NCBI GenBank assembly: GCA_029582265.1
Contig: CM055831.1
Coordinates: forward strand, 21,838,682-21,902,681
Direction: 5' to 3'
Source: Zoroaster sp. YZ-2022
Lineage: Eukaryota; Echinodermata; Asteroidea; Forcipulatida; Zoroasteridae
DNA: 64,000 nucleotides
In this document: piece after piece, positions 39,447 to 50,841 of the stretch
How the letters are laid out: each line of letters opens with the position of its first letter
Numbering within the stretch: the stretch's first letter is position 1
Notes under the pieces: generated by a model
What the model was told of the DNA's origin: nothing
Database searches by the model: none
Seen by the model: only the letters and a program-made list of their open reading frames with translations
Made by a program: the position numbers and the translations under genes

Positions 39447-39653
39447 GGGAAATGCTGCTGCTTAAGTAGGCTGCTGAGAGATCATGCGATGACTGGATGC
39501 TGGAGGAATAGTTCGTTGAGGTAATAATAATAGAAGGCATTTAGATGCTTAGCTAAAAGCACCTTATATTGCATAGGTCCCAACTGTTCACCTCGTACAT
39601 ACCGTAGCCCGCTAGCAGTGAGATGTACTTCAGATGTGAGCTCTGGGCTTTAA

Positions 39654-39906
39654 CCCTAACCACTCCAAAATCCTCCAAGGGGCACTTTTTTGGAAAGATT
39701 CAACATTGTTGGAAACTGGTACTTTCACCTCTTCAAATGGGGCAAAATTACTACCTGGCAAGAAGTACAGGCCATAAGTGCTGAATATAAAAGATCAATG
39801 AAAATGCATGGTGCATTTTGAAGATAAGGGCATGTTTCCAAAAGTGCACTGATGGATTGTGTAGGATTCAGGAAGGTTCATACCCAGAATACCTCGGGGG
39901 TTAGGG
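39654..39906. mobile_element. TTAA element with CCCTAACC ends (family 1-like)
   Basis: TTAA at 39650-39653 and 39907-39910. Ends CCCTAACCACTCC and CGGGGGTTAGGG. 253 bp. Shares AAAATCCTCC with family 1 near the tip but has a different interior. Confidence 0.8.
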
Positions 39907-40642
39907 TTAATGTATTGCCTCTTTACTGTACAAACATATCACAACATTACGGTCGCTGTGTTGCTTAAATGATTATATATGCAAATATATGATTTATATG
40001 CAAATATATGATTTATATGCAAATCGGAAATTCTCACTTCTGAATTACACCCTCTCATCCACTACCTTCCAAATACCATACCTTTTCTTTTTAACCTTTT
40101 GCTGTACTTATCATTAAGTATGAAGAGTTTTTCTACCTGAAAAAAGGAGATCTCGGTGGCCATTTTGTTAGGAATTTTCTAAGTGGAAACTCCCAGGTAA
40201 CCGTTAATACTAGAATGGAGCCAGAAGCGTACGTGAACCGGTTAACCAGTGATATACTAACTTTCCTACATCACAGCCATAGTTACGATTTCCAAACTAT
40301 GGACTGCTACCAGTGCAAAGTAAAATGGAAAAATTCAATGTTTGTTTTGAATACTGTAATTAGTGAAAAACACTGATAAAAACCAACATACTTTACCAAG
40401 ATATATTCCTCTTAAATACTTCCGGTGTAAAATGTTTAATTGTGGGCAGAATCTCTTGCTAACCATGTTTAAAATTTTTGCTCACTGACGGCCGTCCATA
40501 TAAAATGGCACTCAATGCTTACAATACAAAATGCCCTCTACGGACCCCTGTATCATGTGTGATGGCGCCCTCATTTGGCAATGGACGGGGCGAATAGTTG
40601 GGACACGCCCAACTGTATTGTTGTATACCCAACTGCAACACC

Positions 40643-40716
40643 TGGGCCAATACTGTAGTTGGGCCAATACTGTGGTTGGGCCAATACTGTGGTTGGGCCA
40701 ATACTGTAGTTGGGCC
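40643..40716 (+). repeat. 17-bp tandem repeat
   Basis: GGGCCAATACTGTRGTT about four times. Confidence 0.9.
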
Positions 40717-40749
40717 GTTAGATTATTATTTATGAGTCGACAATAACAG

Positions 40750-41870
40750 CAGTATCATATGATCACTGTGCAGTGCATAGGTGAATGTTGTTAATCAAAA
40801 CTGTGTGCAATTGCAGAGTTGTTTCATAATTTAAAATCATGTATTTTCCTATGGTTTTTATCATTTGGACCATTTAAAATAGTTGTTCACAATATTAACT
40901 GTAAATATTAATAAAATATGTACAAAAGAAAAGTTTTGTGTAAATATTTATTTCTGTAAATAGTGATAATAATAGGAAACTTAAAAATATCGCCGAAATT
41001 AAGCATTAGTAATGTTAAAAATGAAGCTATAATTTCAAGGGAGTGTACAATGTAAAATGCCAATAAATACATCCATACATTATAAGAGTGAAGGGATATG
41101 TATACAAACCTACCTATTTGTAAATGTTGAAGATATTTTTTACGTTTTCTCAAAATAATATCTAATGTAAAATTGAAAGTGAAGTTAAAATTGAATTATA
41201 AAATGCAACACAAGTAGATATCGATGAACTTTTGTGTAACATCCACTCTCTCATATATAAAAATATCTTGATTCTCAAATTACAAATTATATTGCATGTT
41301 TGTGATGTCTTTAACAGAGTGACTTTTTAGCAGTTGTACACGATCTATGAACATGTGATATGTTTATCGTCTTCAGTTAATGGTAATGTATATATTACGA
41401 TTGGTAATTTGAAACTCACCAAAATGGTCACAATTTTATTAAAACTTAATTGGTGTTAAGCTGATGCTAGTATCAATCTTCTTTAGAAATAATTTTGTCA
41501 AATGTGCTGTCATTTTGAAGAAAAGTGAAATAATTGTTTGACTCTCACGAAATAGTATGCATCACTATAAATTCCACATCAGAATGGATACACAAAATGT
41601 GATTGCATTTTCACAATTATCTCGTGAACGACAAAAGGTAGGCCGAATACGCTAAAACTTTTACATGTTGGTTTATGAATGTCTTCATTCAAAGATAGTA
41701 AGCATACACTTAGAAACACTTTGCCCAACATAACCATGACCAACCTTCCCTTAAACAGATACCGGTATAGCAGTAAACACAATAATGTAAAGCATCGATT
41801 TTCACAGACGAAAGAAATATCGCATCGTAAAATATAAGACGTTTCCAAAGGGTATATAAACATAAACCAA
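40750..41870. other. Intergenic AT-rich sequence, old repeat remnants only
   Basis: Parts (for example 41450-41590) resemble text at 43300-43440 and 61850-62000 (AAGCTGATG..GTATCA, AATTCCACATTAGAA), so an old dispersed family is likely. I could not delimit it and saw no gene. Confidence 0.45.
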
Positions 41871-42154
41871 GCTACAGTGAATTATGTACAGGACGCACAT
41901 GATGTTTTCAGAATACTCGATCCATCAGCTCTGTATAAACAGCGGGCGGTGAGCTCGATCGCGGTGGAAGTACCCAACAGTCGCCGCCGTATTCATGACG
42001 CATGGCGCGGGAGGCATGACTGGCAACCTGTACCCGAGAAGTATATCGTCCCCTTCAAAAATACTAAAGAAACAAATAATTCCATTACTTGTGAGCTGGA
42101 TAAAATGTCAGACAAAATTTTCTGACGCACATTTTTGGTTTATTTAGGCTTATA

Positions 42155-42421
42155 CATGTGATTGGCTCTGGCAAAACCCCAAACTTAGACCCAATTTTCA
42201 AAAGTGACCTCCCAAATTTATCGTGAAAATTAACAATGTTCCCAACAACGTTTCAGGATTTTTCTTTTTCCATGAAAACCTAGAGAAAAAGGCTATATAT
42301 GGTGACATGAAAACTGGTCCCTCAAACTGGTCCCTGGGGTCAGTTTTTGACCTTTTCATGGCTGTTACGCATTATGGTAAATGCCGAGAAGTTTCGGGTT
42401 TTGACAGAGCGGGTCACATAT
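42155..42421. mobile_element. Dispersed repeat R2, copy 2, with inverted ends
   Basis: CTCTGGCAAAACCCCAAAC at left and GTTTCGGGTTTTGACAGAG at right. The body matches 5558-5791 closely. Confidence 0.78.
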
Positions 42422-42833
42422 TATAGCGCAAGGACGGATCCAGGGGATGTAATTTCTTCCCCCCCACTCCCCACTCACCCCCCACACGCACACACAAACA
42501 TAGCCAGAAGTTTTTCATTTGTTCTGCCTTGGTGATGGAGACAAGACCCCTGACTACGCCTGTTCCCCCTCCCCAATTATAACGAGAAATCCCTCCACAC
42601 AACATTGGTATTATTTTAGAAGCGTACATTCATTTCAACTCTGAAAGTTTCATCGAAATCGGTGTTCACGTTTTTTGAGAAAAAGACGAAAAGCTTTTGT
42701 GCAACTTCACAGCAACTTCTTGAAATTCAACATAACAATTCCCTTTTTCTCTTTTTCAGACGGAATAATTTCTCCAGGGGATTGGTAACTGTATGAAAAT
42801 TATACATCAAGTATAGTAAGCTTGTAGAAAATT

Positions 42834-43105
42834 AAGTAAGACTAATTGCGGTGACACCATGTAAATTACTCTATTGAGTAATAATTAGTTCTGAAAAGAA
42901 CTGGAGGTTACAATTCGACGTTTCGATCAGTATGCTCTGATCGTCCTCAGGAGAAACGGAGCAGAGCATACTGATCGAAACGTCGAGTTGTAACCTCCAG
43001 TTCTTTTTCAGAACTAATTACTACTCAATAGAGAATTTCACATGGTGTCACCACAATTAGTCTTACTTATCCTCTTCACCATGCAAAGCTACAAGTTGTA
43101 GACAA
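42834..43105. repeat. Head-to-head inverted pair of the hammerhead-like repeat (copy 4)
   Basis: Left arm 42834-42955 (minus orientation, TCCTCAG at 42944-42950) and right arm 42962-43105 (plus orientation) are separated by under 10 bp. Both carry TCGAAACG or its reverse, AACCTCCAGTTCT, ACTCAATAGAG and ATGGTGTCACC. The right arm starts inside the motif and lacks the CTGAGGA part. Confidence 0.88.
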
Positions 43106-43852
43106 TTATTAGTTTATTTGATGGTCTGATTAATATCAACGGTGAACTTTCTCATTAACGACACAAACTAAACTCAAACTTTGACAGGTTTGTTTCTGTT
43201 CATATTTCTTGATTTTTACAAAGTGTGGATGCATTTACAGAAATGTTTACCCAAACTGGCTTTAAAGGTAAAAATGAATATTGTCGAATTGTAATGTTAA
43301 ACTTATTCAAGCTGATGATGGTATCAGTGCTTCCTATAAATCATTTTGTGAGGTTCTGTGAATCGTAAGACAAAGATCAGTTTCGAGTGTCCGGAATTCC
43401 GTCTGTGAATTCCACATTAGAATGGGGGCCAAAACGGACGTGTTTTCCCCTTTTGGAAAATCATCATGCAAATTCAGTATTTACTATTTATTTCCAAATG
43501 TTTAGTCTCCCCCATCCTGTGTGTCTCTCTTTATCATCGTGTTCCCCCTTTTTCTGTGACCCTGGATTCGCCCTTATGAGTACGAGTACAGAAAAATGTA
43601 CAAGGGTATGAGTAATTGAGTGTGAAGACAACCAACTCGGCCCGTAGTGTCCCACGAACGACACGAACAGGCATGATTTTGACCTCTCGATCAAGATCAA
43701 GGCTGAAGGCTTGCCTATATTACTACTACAGGAAATAATTTAATCATAGTTCTAGAATCCTCTTAACCGTAATGCATATACCATTATGTATGTAGCTTTT
43801 ATGTTGTGTACGGTGGGGCTCTCGGCTAATAGTAATATTCATAACTGTCCTT

Positions 43853-44256
43853 ATCCAATTTTGAGAGGTTATGTCATAAGGAATTACAATTCGTTGTATC
43901 TCAACCCAAGGTAAAATATTGTATAAAAAATAAATTAAAAAATTTAACCTTTTGTCTCGAATTCAGAAAAAAGCTTAAGGTCCACTTGGGAAAAACAGTT
44001 TGTCATCTCGGCTTAAAAATCGCCTTCCTGCTGTCGGCCTTCAAAGTGGATATAATACTGAAAATATCGGCGATGTTGTACGTGTTTTAGGAGGGGGAAT
44101 TTGTTTCTCCCAGTGGACTTCGGGCGTTTCTTATTTTGAGATAAAAGGGGTTTAGACAAAATTACCTCCTCAATAAAAATTATGTTACCTTGGGTTGAGA
44201 TAATAAAACATAATGTTGTTTCGTTTCCTTATAATTAACCTCTCTAAAAATGGGAG
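43853..44256. mobile_element. MITE with long imperfect inverted ends
   Basis: CCAATTTTGAGAGGTTA...CATAAGGAA...TATCTCAACCCAAGGTAA at left and TTACCTTGGGTTGAGATA...CCTTATAATTAACCTCTC at right form inverted arms of about 65 bp. Confidence 0.7.
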
Positions 44257-44740
44257 AATGGTCGATTGTTGATATTTGCTTGAAGCCTTAATAAAAGATT
44301 CGGTTGCATAAGTTGATGTTAGTCCATTTTTATGAGCAGTCATGAAGGCGCCCGTAGTCAGAACTTACCCGATCCCTTCTTATTTACCATCTTTTCGTAT
44401 GGGGAACTTGGGACGTCTGCTGAGGGAGTTTGATTCGTGGGATGGGGTGGCACGGTCATTAATTGTGCCCAAGCCTTGCTAGCAGACATAGACAAAAATG
44501 TAGCATTCCTCATCTCTGTCGATGTGATCTCATATTTATTTATAGTCGCTGTGGACCCACCGAGCACTATGGCCGCCATGAACGTCACCCCATCCCTAAC
44601 CCCTCCCACATTAACTCAACTTTTAGAAGATTAGGTTATCATCGGAGTTTGAATTGAAACATTGGGATTTAAAAAAAAATAGTTAAGTGGTGATAACTTT
44701 TTGTGAAATATTTTATAGATTTGTTTTTAATTAATTGTTT

Positions 44741-45016
44741 ATATATACTACTCAAAACAATTTAGGGAACACCGGATTTTTAACATCAAATAGGTTTGAA
44801 ATGTTCCATGAACCGGGATTTTCATTTGCAACCCCCTCTCTCTTTCAGTAGTCATGTCATGAAATGTGTAATCACTACATGCATCCTTTATCATCTGTTT
44901 CATTGTGCAGTTGTTTCTCATCAATTCTGTGAAACATTGTGTTTATCTGAAATAAATGATCTTGCTTTAACTGAGATTATTCCGGTGTTCCCTAAATTGT
45001 TTTGAGTAGTATATAT
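44741..45016. mobile_element. mariner-type MITE with perfect 36-bp inverted repeats
   Basis: Left 44741-44776 and right 44981-45016 are exact inverses (ATATATACTACTCAAAACAA... and ...TTGTTTTGAGTAGTATATAT). TA-rich flanks fit the TA target of Tc1/mariner elements. 276 bp, noncoding. Confidence 0.88.
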
Positions 45017-45044
45017 GCATATATTTGTTTACATAACCCTTAAA

Positions 45045-45120
45045 CAGGAAAGGTACAACATTGGAAATATCGGCAAAATTGCTTATATGAGACTTTCTTG
45101 AATCAAGATATGCATTGAAC
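45045..45120 (+). repeat. Single satellite-type monomer in a dispersed repeat
   Basis: GGAAAGGTACAACATTGGAA, GGCAAAATTGCTTATATGAG and TTGAATCAAGATATGCATTG are one diverged copy of the 81-bp monomer. After the hAT insertion the host resumes with AACAACCAACCCGTG, as also found at the end of the satellite array (about 36603). Confidence 0.8.
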
Positions 45121-45364
45121 CACGGGCGTAAATCCCAAGGGGATGTGGGATATATCCCTCCCCTCCCACCTTCTGGACCGGGGGATGGTCCATAGGATCA
45201 TTCCCCCAGAATTTTCCATGCGTTGAAAAAATATATAGGTGTAATCTGTACTGTAGCCACAAGATTCTGAATAGTTGTCGACAGCAGAACTTCAAGCTAT
45301 ACCGTGCACCCAATTTCAAAATCACCCCTTTCCCCACACTTTTCATCACGGATTTACGCCAGTG
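45121..45364. mobile_element. hAT MITE with perfect 8-bp target duplication
   Basis: Ends CACGGGCGTAAATCC and GGATTTACGCCAGTG. Flanks CATTGAAC at 45113-45120 and 45365-45372 are identical. 244 bp. The related tip GTGGCGTAAATCCGTG occurs at 22547. Confidence 0.9.
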
Positions 45365-45638
45365 CATTGAACAACCAACCCGTGAAAGTTTTAGCTCAAT
45401 GTGGATCCTAAGTCAGGAGGAAAGTGTGAAAAAGCATTCACAAACTCTGCAGAAAACACCGGAGCAAAAGTTACCGAAGACAACTTTTGTAAGCATGCGA
45501 ATTGTGTGTGTTTTCTTTGAAATGAGAGTAGTTCAGACAGAGTAATTGGTATGAATGAATGGTTCATTTACCAACGCGTTGCAACGTCCCATCAAGTTAG
45601 TGTTTTGATAATTAAGTTATTTTATAATGAGGTTATAA

Positions 45639-45963
45639 CAGTGGCATAGCCAAAGGGACAGGTGCGGCCCACCACTTATTTTCAAAATAGTGTGTAGGTA
45701 AATTCCCATACTTGTTGGTATGTGTCTACTAAATAGTGACGTATAAAACAAACTTTTAACAATTAAGAACGCATGCAAAAACTGGGTGCAAAAATATAAT
45801 TGACACACCTACCCCCTCCCCATACCCCCGTTGAGCGACTTTAGAGATCGTCCATTTTGGGGGGAAACGACAATTCAATTTGTCAGTTCATTTGAGTTTT
45901 GTGTCGGTCAATTACCCCACAAAATGTTTCCCACCACTCTGAAAATCCTCGGCTACACAACTG
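45639..45963. mobile_element. hAT MITE with CAGTGGCATAGCC ends
   Basis: Ends CAGTGGCATAGCC and GGCTACACAACTG. Flanks GGTTATAA (45631-45638) and GGTTACAA (45964-45971) are an 8-bp duplication with one mismatch. Fragments of the family are at 13460-13556 and 47772 onward. Confidence 0.85.
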
Positions 45964-46189
45964 GGTTACAACCAATGTTGTACCTTCCTTTAATTATTCG
46001 CAAACGTTATATTATTACGTGTCGTCGAGGAGTTTGTTAAAACTTGTTATTTCTGGACAAAAAGTCTGTGTGTGTGTGTGACCATAGCGCAAAAGTTGAC
46101 GGGACAAACACTTGGGTTACGGGAATAAATAAATACGGTAGCCATTGCCCTCGTCCTGCATGTCCTCGGTGTTTGAGACCAGCGGTGCA

Positions 46190-46385
46190 ACTATGCATTT
46201 TCAGCAGAGTGGAGGGGGGGGGGGGGGTACCCAGGGGGTACCCAGGGGGCACTGAATTTTTTAGGTGGCACTTGGCCACCATTACAATAGAAGCTATTTT
46301 GTTTTACATAGAATCTGTACTTGTCAGCGGGCGGGGGGGGGGACCCATGCCCCTCTCCCGTGCCCCCCATAGTTACGCCCATGAA
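46190..46385. repeat. G-rich low-complexity transposon remnant
   Basis: Runs of G (46211-46226, 46333-46341) with a TAGTTACGCCCATG end, similar in style to CAGTGGCGTAGC-type hAT fragments. Boundaries unclear. Confidence 0.45.
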
Positions 46386-46739
46386 TCAGGTGTTTAAGGA
46401 GTTCTTTACCAACGCCAATTCTTTTCAAAGATTGATGATTGATGACACATGACCCTTTTTCATACTTTCCAAACTGTAACGCAAAATGTGCCCTTTCTCT
46501 CGGCTTGGATCAACATACAGAAAAAGTTTGAAGACCCCTGAACCAAAATAAATTGTGCAGGAGTTACTACATGCATGTGCATTCAGTTCGCAAGGCTGAT
46601 GTTCAATCGCCCACATATATCTCAGCATGAGGTATTTCATTATAAATCAATTGAATAATTCAGCAGAGTAGTATTTCAGATGACTGCACATAGACCTATC
46701 TCAACTATAAGTTTACTTTTAGTTCGCCGTGTACTGCAC

Positions 46740-47110
46740 GCTGATGAACTGATGGATGCAGTACAAGCGTGACGTGCTAGGGACAGTGAATGTAGTCGCA
46801 CTTCAAGTTGTTTGGTTGGCCTCTACACCCTTCCAACTATCCCAACTATTTGCGGATCGCGAACCCATCGCGGCAGCTTCACTCCTAATATGTCCGCAGG
46901 ACCCTCTCTCTGGCAAGCTTGAGATTCTTCAGAGCACGGGCTATCTGAGTGGGGTCTGCACTGGGCATCGGTGGTATACCCTGCAGTGGACTCGAAGTTC
47001 ACTGATGTTGTGAGAAGTTTACTTGTTACGTTTCGCACAAACTTTTTGTTGTTGTTATACACGTTAAGTTGTAAACAACTTCCGCACTGGACTTCGAGAT
47101 GCATGTAAAA
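46740..47110. other. GC-richer unique segment, function unknown
   Basis: Higher GC than its flanks and not repeated in the window. An 85-codon + frame (46756-47013) and a 93-codon minus frame overlap. Neither has recognisable motifs or good splice context, so I do not call a gene. Confidence 0.3.
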
Positions 47111-47774
47111 GATTGTGCGTAGCTGCCGCTGCGGTGGGCAACTTTTTTCCGTAGGATGGCAATGGAAGTGTTATACATTTATATACTTCAATTGCTCTCA
47201 AACAGGGAAAATTGTCGGTGGAAGTAACAAAGAGTGTACCATATTAGTCACTGGTATTACCTCAAAAAAGAAATGTTAAAGGCTTAGTTTACTTAGTTTA
47301 AAGATTGGCACATACCAAACACCCTGGGAAGTTATTTTATCTGACATGTTGCCATTTTTCGAGAAAATATGAATACAAGTTCAAACCTGAAATGGATTAT
47401 TGACCAGTGATCCATTTTAACATGAATTCAAATAATTTGTATTAATTGGCACGATTTACGGCACAACGAAATAAACTGAAACTTTTACATCACAGGTTGG
47501 TTTCTGTGTACACATCTCTTAGTAATGATAAAGTATGGATACATTCGCACTTTGCAGGAAATTTTACTAAAAGTAAAATGCCCTTTAAACAGTTTGCAGT
47601 CTGAAGGTTGCTTTAGGATTGTGGGAGTAAAGAGTAAAGGTTGGTGGGCTCCAGTGGGGTCAAAGGTGAATCAACCATGAGTGTCAAGAATAACATTATA
47701 TACGAATGTTTTAAATATTGTTTTTACCTTAATAATAATTTAAAAAACACATACTCACCAGCCACTTACAGTGG

Positions 47775-47850
47775 CGTAGCCCGGGGAGGGGAAGGGGGAA
47801 GGGGGAAGGGGAGGGGAAGGGAGGGGGAGGGGAGGGGGATGGGGAAGGGA
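47775..47850 (+). repeat. Purine-rich G tract (GGGGAAGGGGGAGG)n
   Basis: About 75 bp of almost only G and A on the + strand with many runs of four or more G. It follows a CAGTGGCGTAGCC tip at 47770. Confidence 0.9.
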
Positions 47851-47989
47851 TTCAACCCTACCATGAGCTTCTGGTTAGTTTATGTTTTTTTAAACTTTTT
47901 CACCGGCGCATGCGTGCAAGAATTGAGCTCACTTATATAATTGCCACATCCACCCCCCACTGAGCAACGTTCGAGTTTCTCCATTTTTG

Positions 47990-48650
47990 AGGAAAACAAA
48001 AATGCAACCCCCTCCCGACTAATTAAAGTAATTAAAACAAAACAAAAATGTATATTGCAATTTTCAACATTTGTTTCTTCTTCAACATTGGTTTCTTCTC
48101 TACATTTACTGGAAGTTTAAAAGTCTAATATATTGCTGGGGATTGGGTGGCGATTTTTAATTTTTTTTTAAAATTATGAACCAAACTTATTTTTTCCCAC
48201 TGGATTGCTACCGTATCTTTCCCCCTCCCCTTAATTCTCCCACCCCTCAAAAAATGATAAAAATAAAAACTGCCACTCTGTTACACAGGCACAAATGTAA
48301 TAAATACAAAAAATAATCATGTTAATAAACAAACAAAAGACACAAAAATGGTAAGACAACAGACAAAGGAATAATAAACAATAACCCCCCCCCCCATAAA
48401 ACAAACTTGGTGTTTGTGATTAGGAATGTTTTTTTAGGAGTATAAGATGAAGTTTCACATTAAAAAAATACAGCTAATACATACAAAAGCACATACAACC
48501 TGGTCAAATTATTATTTCATTTCTTTGAAATATGTCTGTTTTGTAAAATGTCTTCCTCTTTCCATAAATTCTTTTGTACAAAGAACAAATCATGTTTAAA
48601 CAAAGAATAGAAAGATCCGGATACCAAGCCAAATTCCAAAGTTCGTAAAA
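47990..48650. other. No recognisable feature
   Basis: AT-rich, with short homopolymers including C10 at about 48385. No supported gene or repeat. Confidence 0.45.
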
Positions 48651-48659
48651 AGTTTCAGT

Positions 48660-49110
48660 TCCTATATAGGCCTACACGCGCACTTTTGAAGTCTCCACAA
48701 AGAAGTTTTAGTAGAATTGATCTGAGCGTGCGCAGTTAACTTCGTAGTGCATAATATGGGATACGTTTTGTAGTAGAAAAGTTTCGGCAGTTGTACGAAG
48801 GTCACATTGCATGTAAATGAGCACGAGGACTTTCTTGCTGTTGTGACTGACTTCCGTACGTTTAAAACTTTGTTCTTAACTCCAGGATAACGCGAGCTGA
48901 CCGACTTCAAAGGGTAAGGCAGGTTTCATTATCATCTTGAGCAACGTTTTGTAACTTCTGTTGGTGTTTCGAGACGATACTGGTGGGTTTTTAGGACGTT
49001 TTGTTAACGAACGCGTGGTGAAGTGTTTGTGTTGATTTTAACGTCAGGGTCATGTGTCGTGAAACTTGGCGGCAGCGTGTGTAGTGTCGTAACCCAAAAT
49101 GGGTGTAGGC
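48660..49110 (+). promoter_or_regulatory. Candidate promoter / noncoding first exon
   Basis: Unique, CpG-containing stretch in an otherwise CpG-poor region. A consensus donor CAAAGG|GTAAGG at about 48913 could end a 5' UTR exon spliced to the start exon at 57399. This is inference only; there is no transcript evidence and no clear core promoter motif. Confidence 0.25.
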
Positions 49111-50001
49111 CTAGCACTTTTTAAAGCAAAAACAAACATATTTTGAGGTTGTTTTACGACATTATACATACATTAACGTATTGCCTGTTAATCATACACT
49201 CTTTGTGTGTGTCATTTTGTCCACTGTACACAAATTTGTTAACTTTTTGTTCGTGTCAAAGTTTTGGTCGAGTTCGGTTTTAGCCCTTTTGTACGTGTTC
49301 AGTTTCCGTTGCCAGTTGCTATTACATGCTACATGGACAGGTTAACGTTAGACCAAACCATTACTGCAAGCAGGGGTGTCTGTAGTCTTCCAAAACATAT
49401 GGTATATGCACAAAAGTTGAAAACAATATTAAAACTGGATGGTATTCTAATGTTGTGTCCTTAGAATATTTCACTGTTTCAAATCAGGTGTCCTGTTTTA
49501 GTTTTTGGAATGTTAAAGGCTAGCATAAGGCCCTGAAATTAACTACTTAGTTTTGAGTCCCTCCAAATGTAGCAAAAACTTTTTTCCTGGTCCCTTCAAG
49601 AATGTTGTGAATTTGTTTGTCCAATTTGTATTGAACTTTGCAGATTACAATGTATTGGTCATGATGTGGCAGATATGTATGTATGTAGCCCTTATTTTGG
49701 GGGTAAATTAGTCGTATTATGTAGCTGCAATTGTGCAAGTTTGTCTAGACATGTTTATTTCTGTTGGGGTTTTTACTTTTGTAGATTAAAGTTTGCAACT
49801 GTAAGATGGTTTGTTTTTTTACATTGGAGACTTCTTTGTATGGTTGTAGTTGGTGGCAGGCAGTCCCATTATATCAACTGAATTGCTTTTGTTATTCAGA
49901 ACACCTGGCCATGCTGCTGCAACAACCACTAACTTTTTGTACAGTTGCACTTTTGAAAAACCACAGAGGGTTTGAACAAAGAGGTTATCAACCATTCAAA
50001 C

Positions 50002-50763
50002 TAGGGGTGACATATTGAATTTTTTTGATAGTCGATTATCGATGGTATGATATTGGCGATATATGATATTATCGTCTCAATACGCGGATTTTTTTAAATA
50101 CATGAAAAATACATTGGACACCAATATGTGAACTACTTTTACATATGAGTTCTATAGGGAAGTTGCGTAGGTAATAAACGGTTACTCTAAACAGTAGCTT
50201 CAAAACGAGCAGAGTTCTTAGATTTTTGCCGCTCGGTGCGACAAACATTTCATAAAAAAGAACTCACCGTGACGTCCATAAAAAAAACTCATGGTTTATA
50301 AATGCCTACAGCCCCTGTCCCAGAGCCGGCCTTTTATCCTGGTATCCGACATCTGCTGAATGTGAACAACCTCACAATGTACACCAGCATGGTTTATTCC
50401 AGGAGAGTATACCACGTGATCCTGGGACTACCCTTGGATAAGTTTAAGGCCCACGCTGCAACCAGGAGCACAATGCATGAAAAAAAAGACCACACATGAA
50501 CATGAGCAGGGCCGCGCTGTGATTTTGAACTGTTTTTTTTTTAGCTCTTCACGGTACCGTACCTTCGTTGATATCACTGTATAATGACATGAAATTATTT
50601 TGAGACAATTTATCACTCCGGCGATATTTTAACTGAAAAGAGCGATATAAATTTGATATCGGCTATATTTTTGGAATATCGTCAATATGACGATATTTCG
50701 ATATCTTCAAAACCATAACCGATTTAGCCAATATTTATTTGAATATCGTATCGTCCACCCCTA
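50002..50763. mobile_element. hAT element with perfect 8-bp target duplication
   Basis: 762 bp with TAGGGGTGACATATTGAAT / TATCGTCCACCCCTA ends. Flanks ATTCAAAC at 49994-50001 and 50764-50771 are identical. The AT-rich, GATAT-rich arms surround a GC-richer core (about 50300-50480). Confidence 0.9.
50302..50499 (+). other. GC-rich open frame inside the hAT element, unidentified
   Basis: 65 codons starting MPTAPVPEPAFYPGIRHLLN and containing NNLTMYTSMVYSRRVYHVIL and GLPLDKFKAHA. A potential acceptor (TGCCTACAG) precedes it. I do not recognise it. Composition unlike the rest of the element suggests a captured host fragment or a transposase remnant. Confidence 0.3.
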
Positions 50764-50841
50764 ATTCAAACCCAACCAAGTATTGGGCACTCTCCAAAAA
50801 TACTTGTTTCTTGCTAACAACATTGGCATTATGTATCGCAT

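Noticed and set aside
41877..42125. 82-codon frame MNYVQDAHDVFRIL... as a gene or exon
   Set aside because: No recognisable family and no clear splice sites; lies next to repeat R2. Insufficient support.
42834..43105. Confirmed hammerhead ribozymes
   Set aside because: Core motifs are present, but stems I and III could not be paired by eye; left as a hypothesis in the findings.
46756..47013. 85-codon GC-rich + frame as an exon
   Set aside because: An equally long minus frame overlaps it and neither has motifs or splice context; kept only as an unexplained GC-rich segment.
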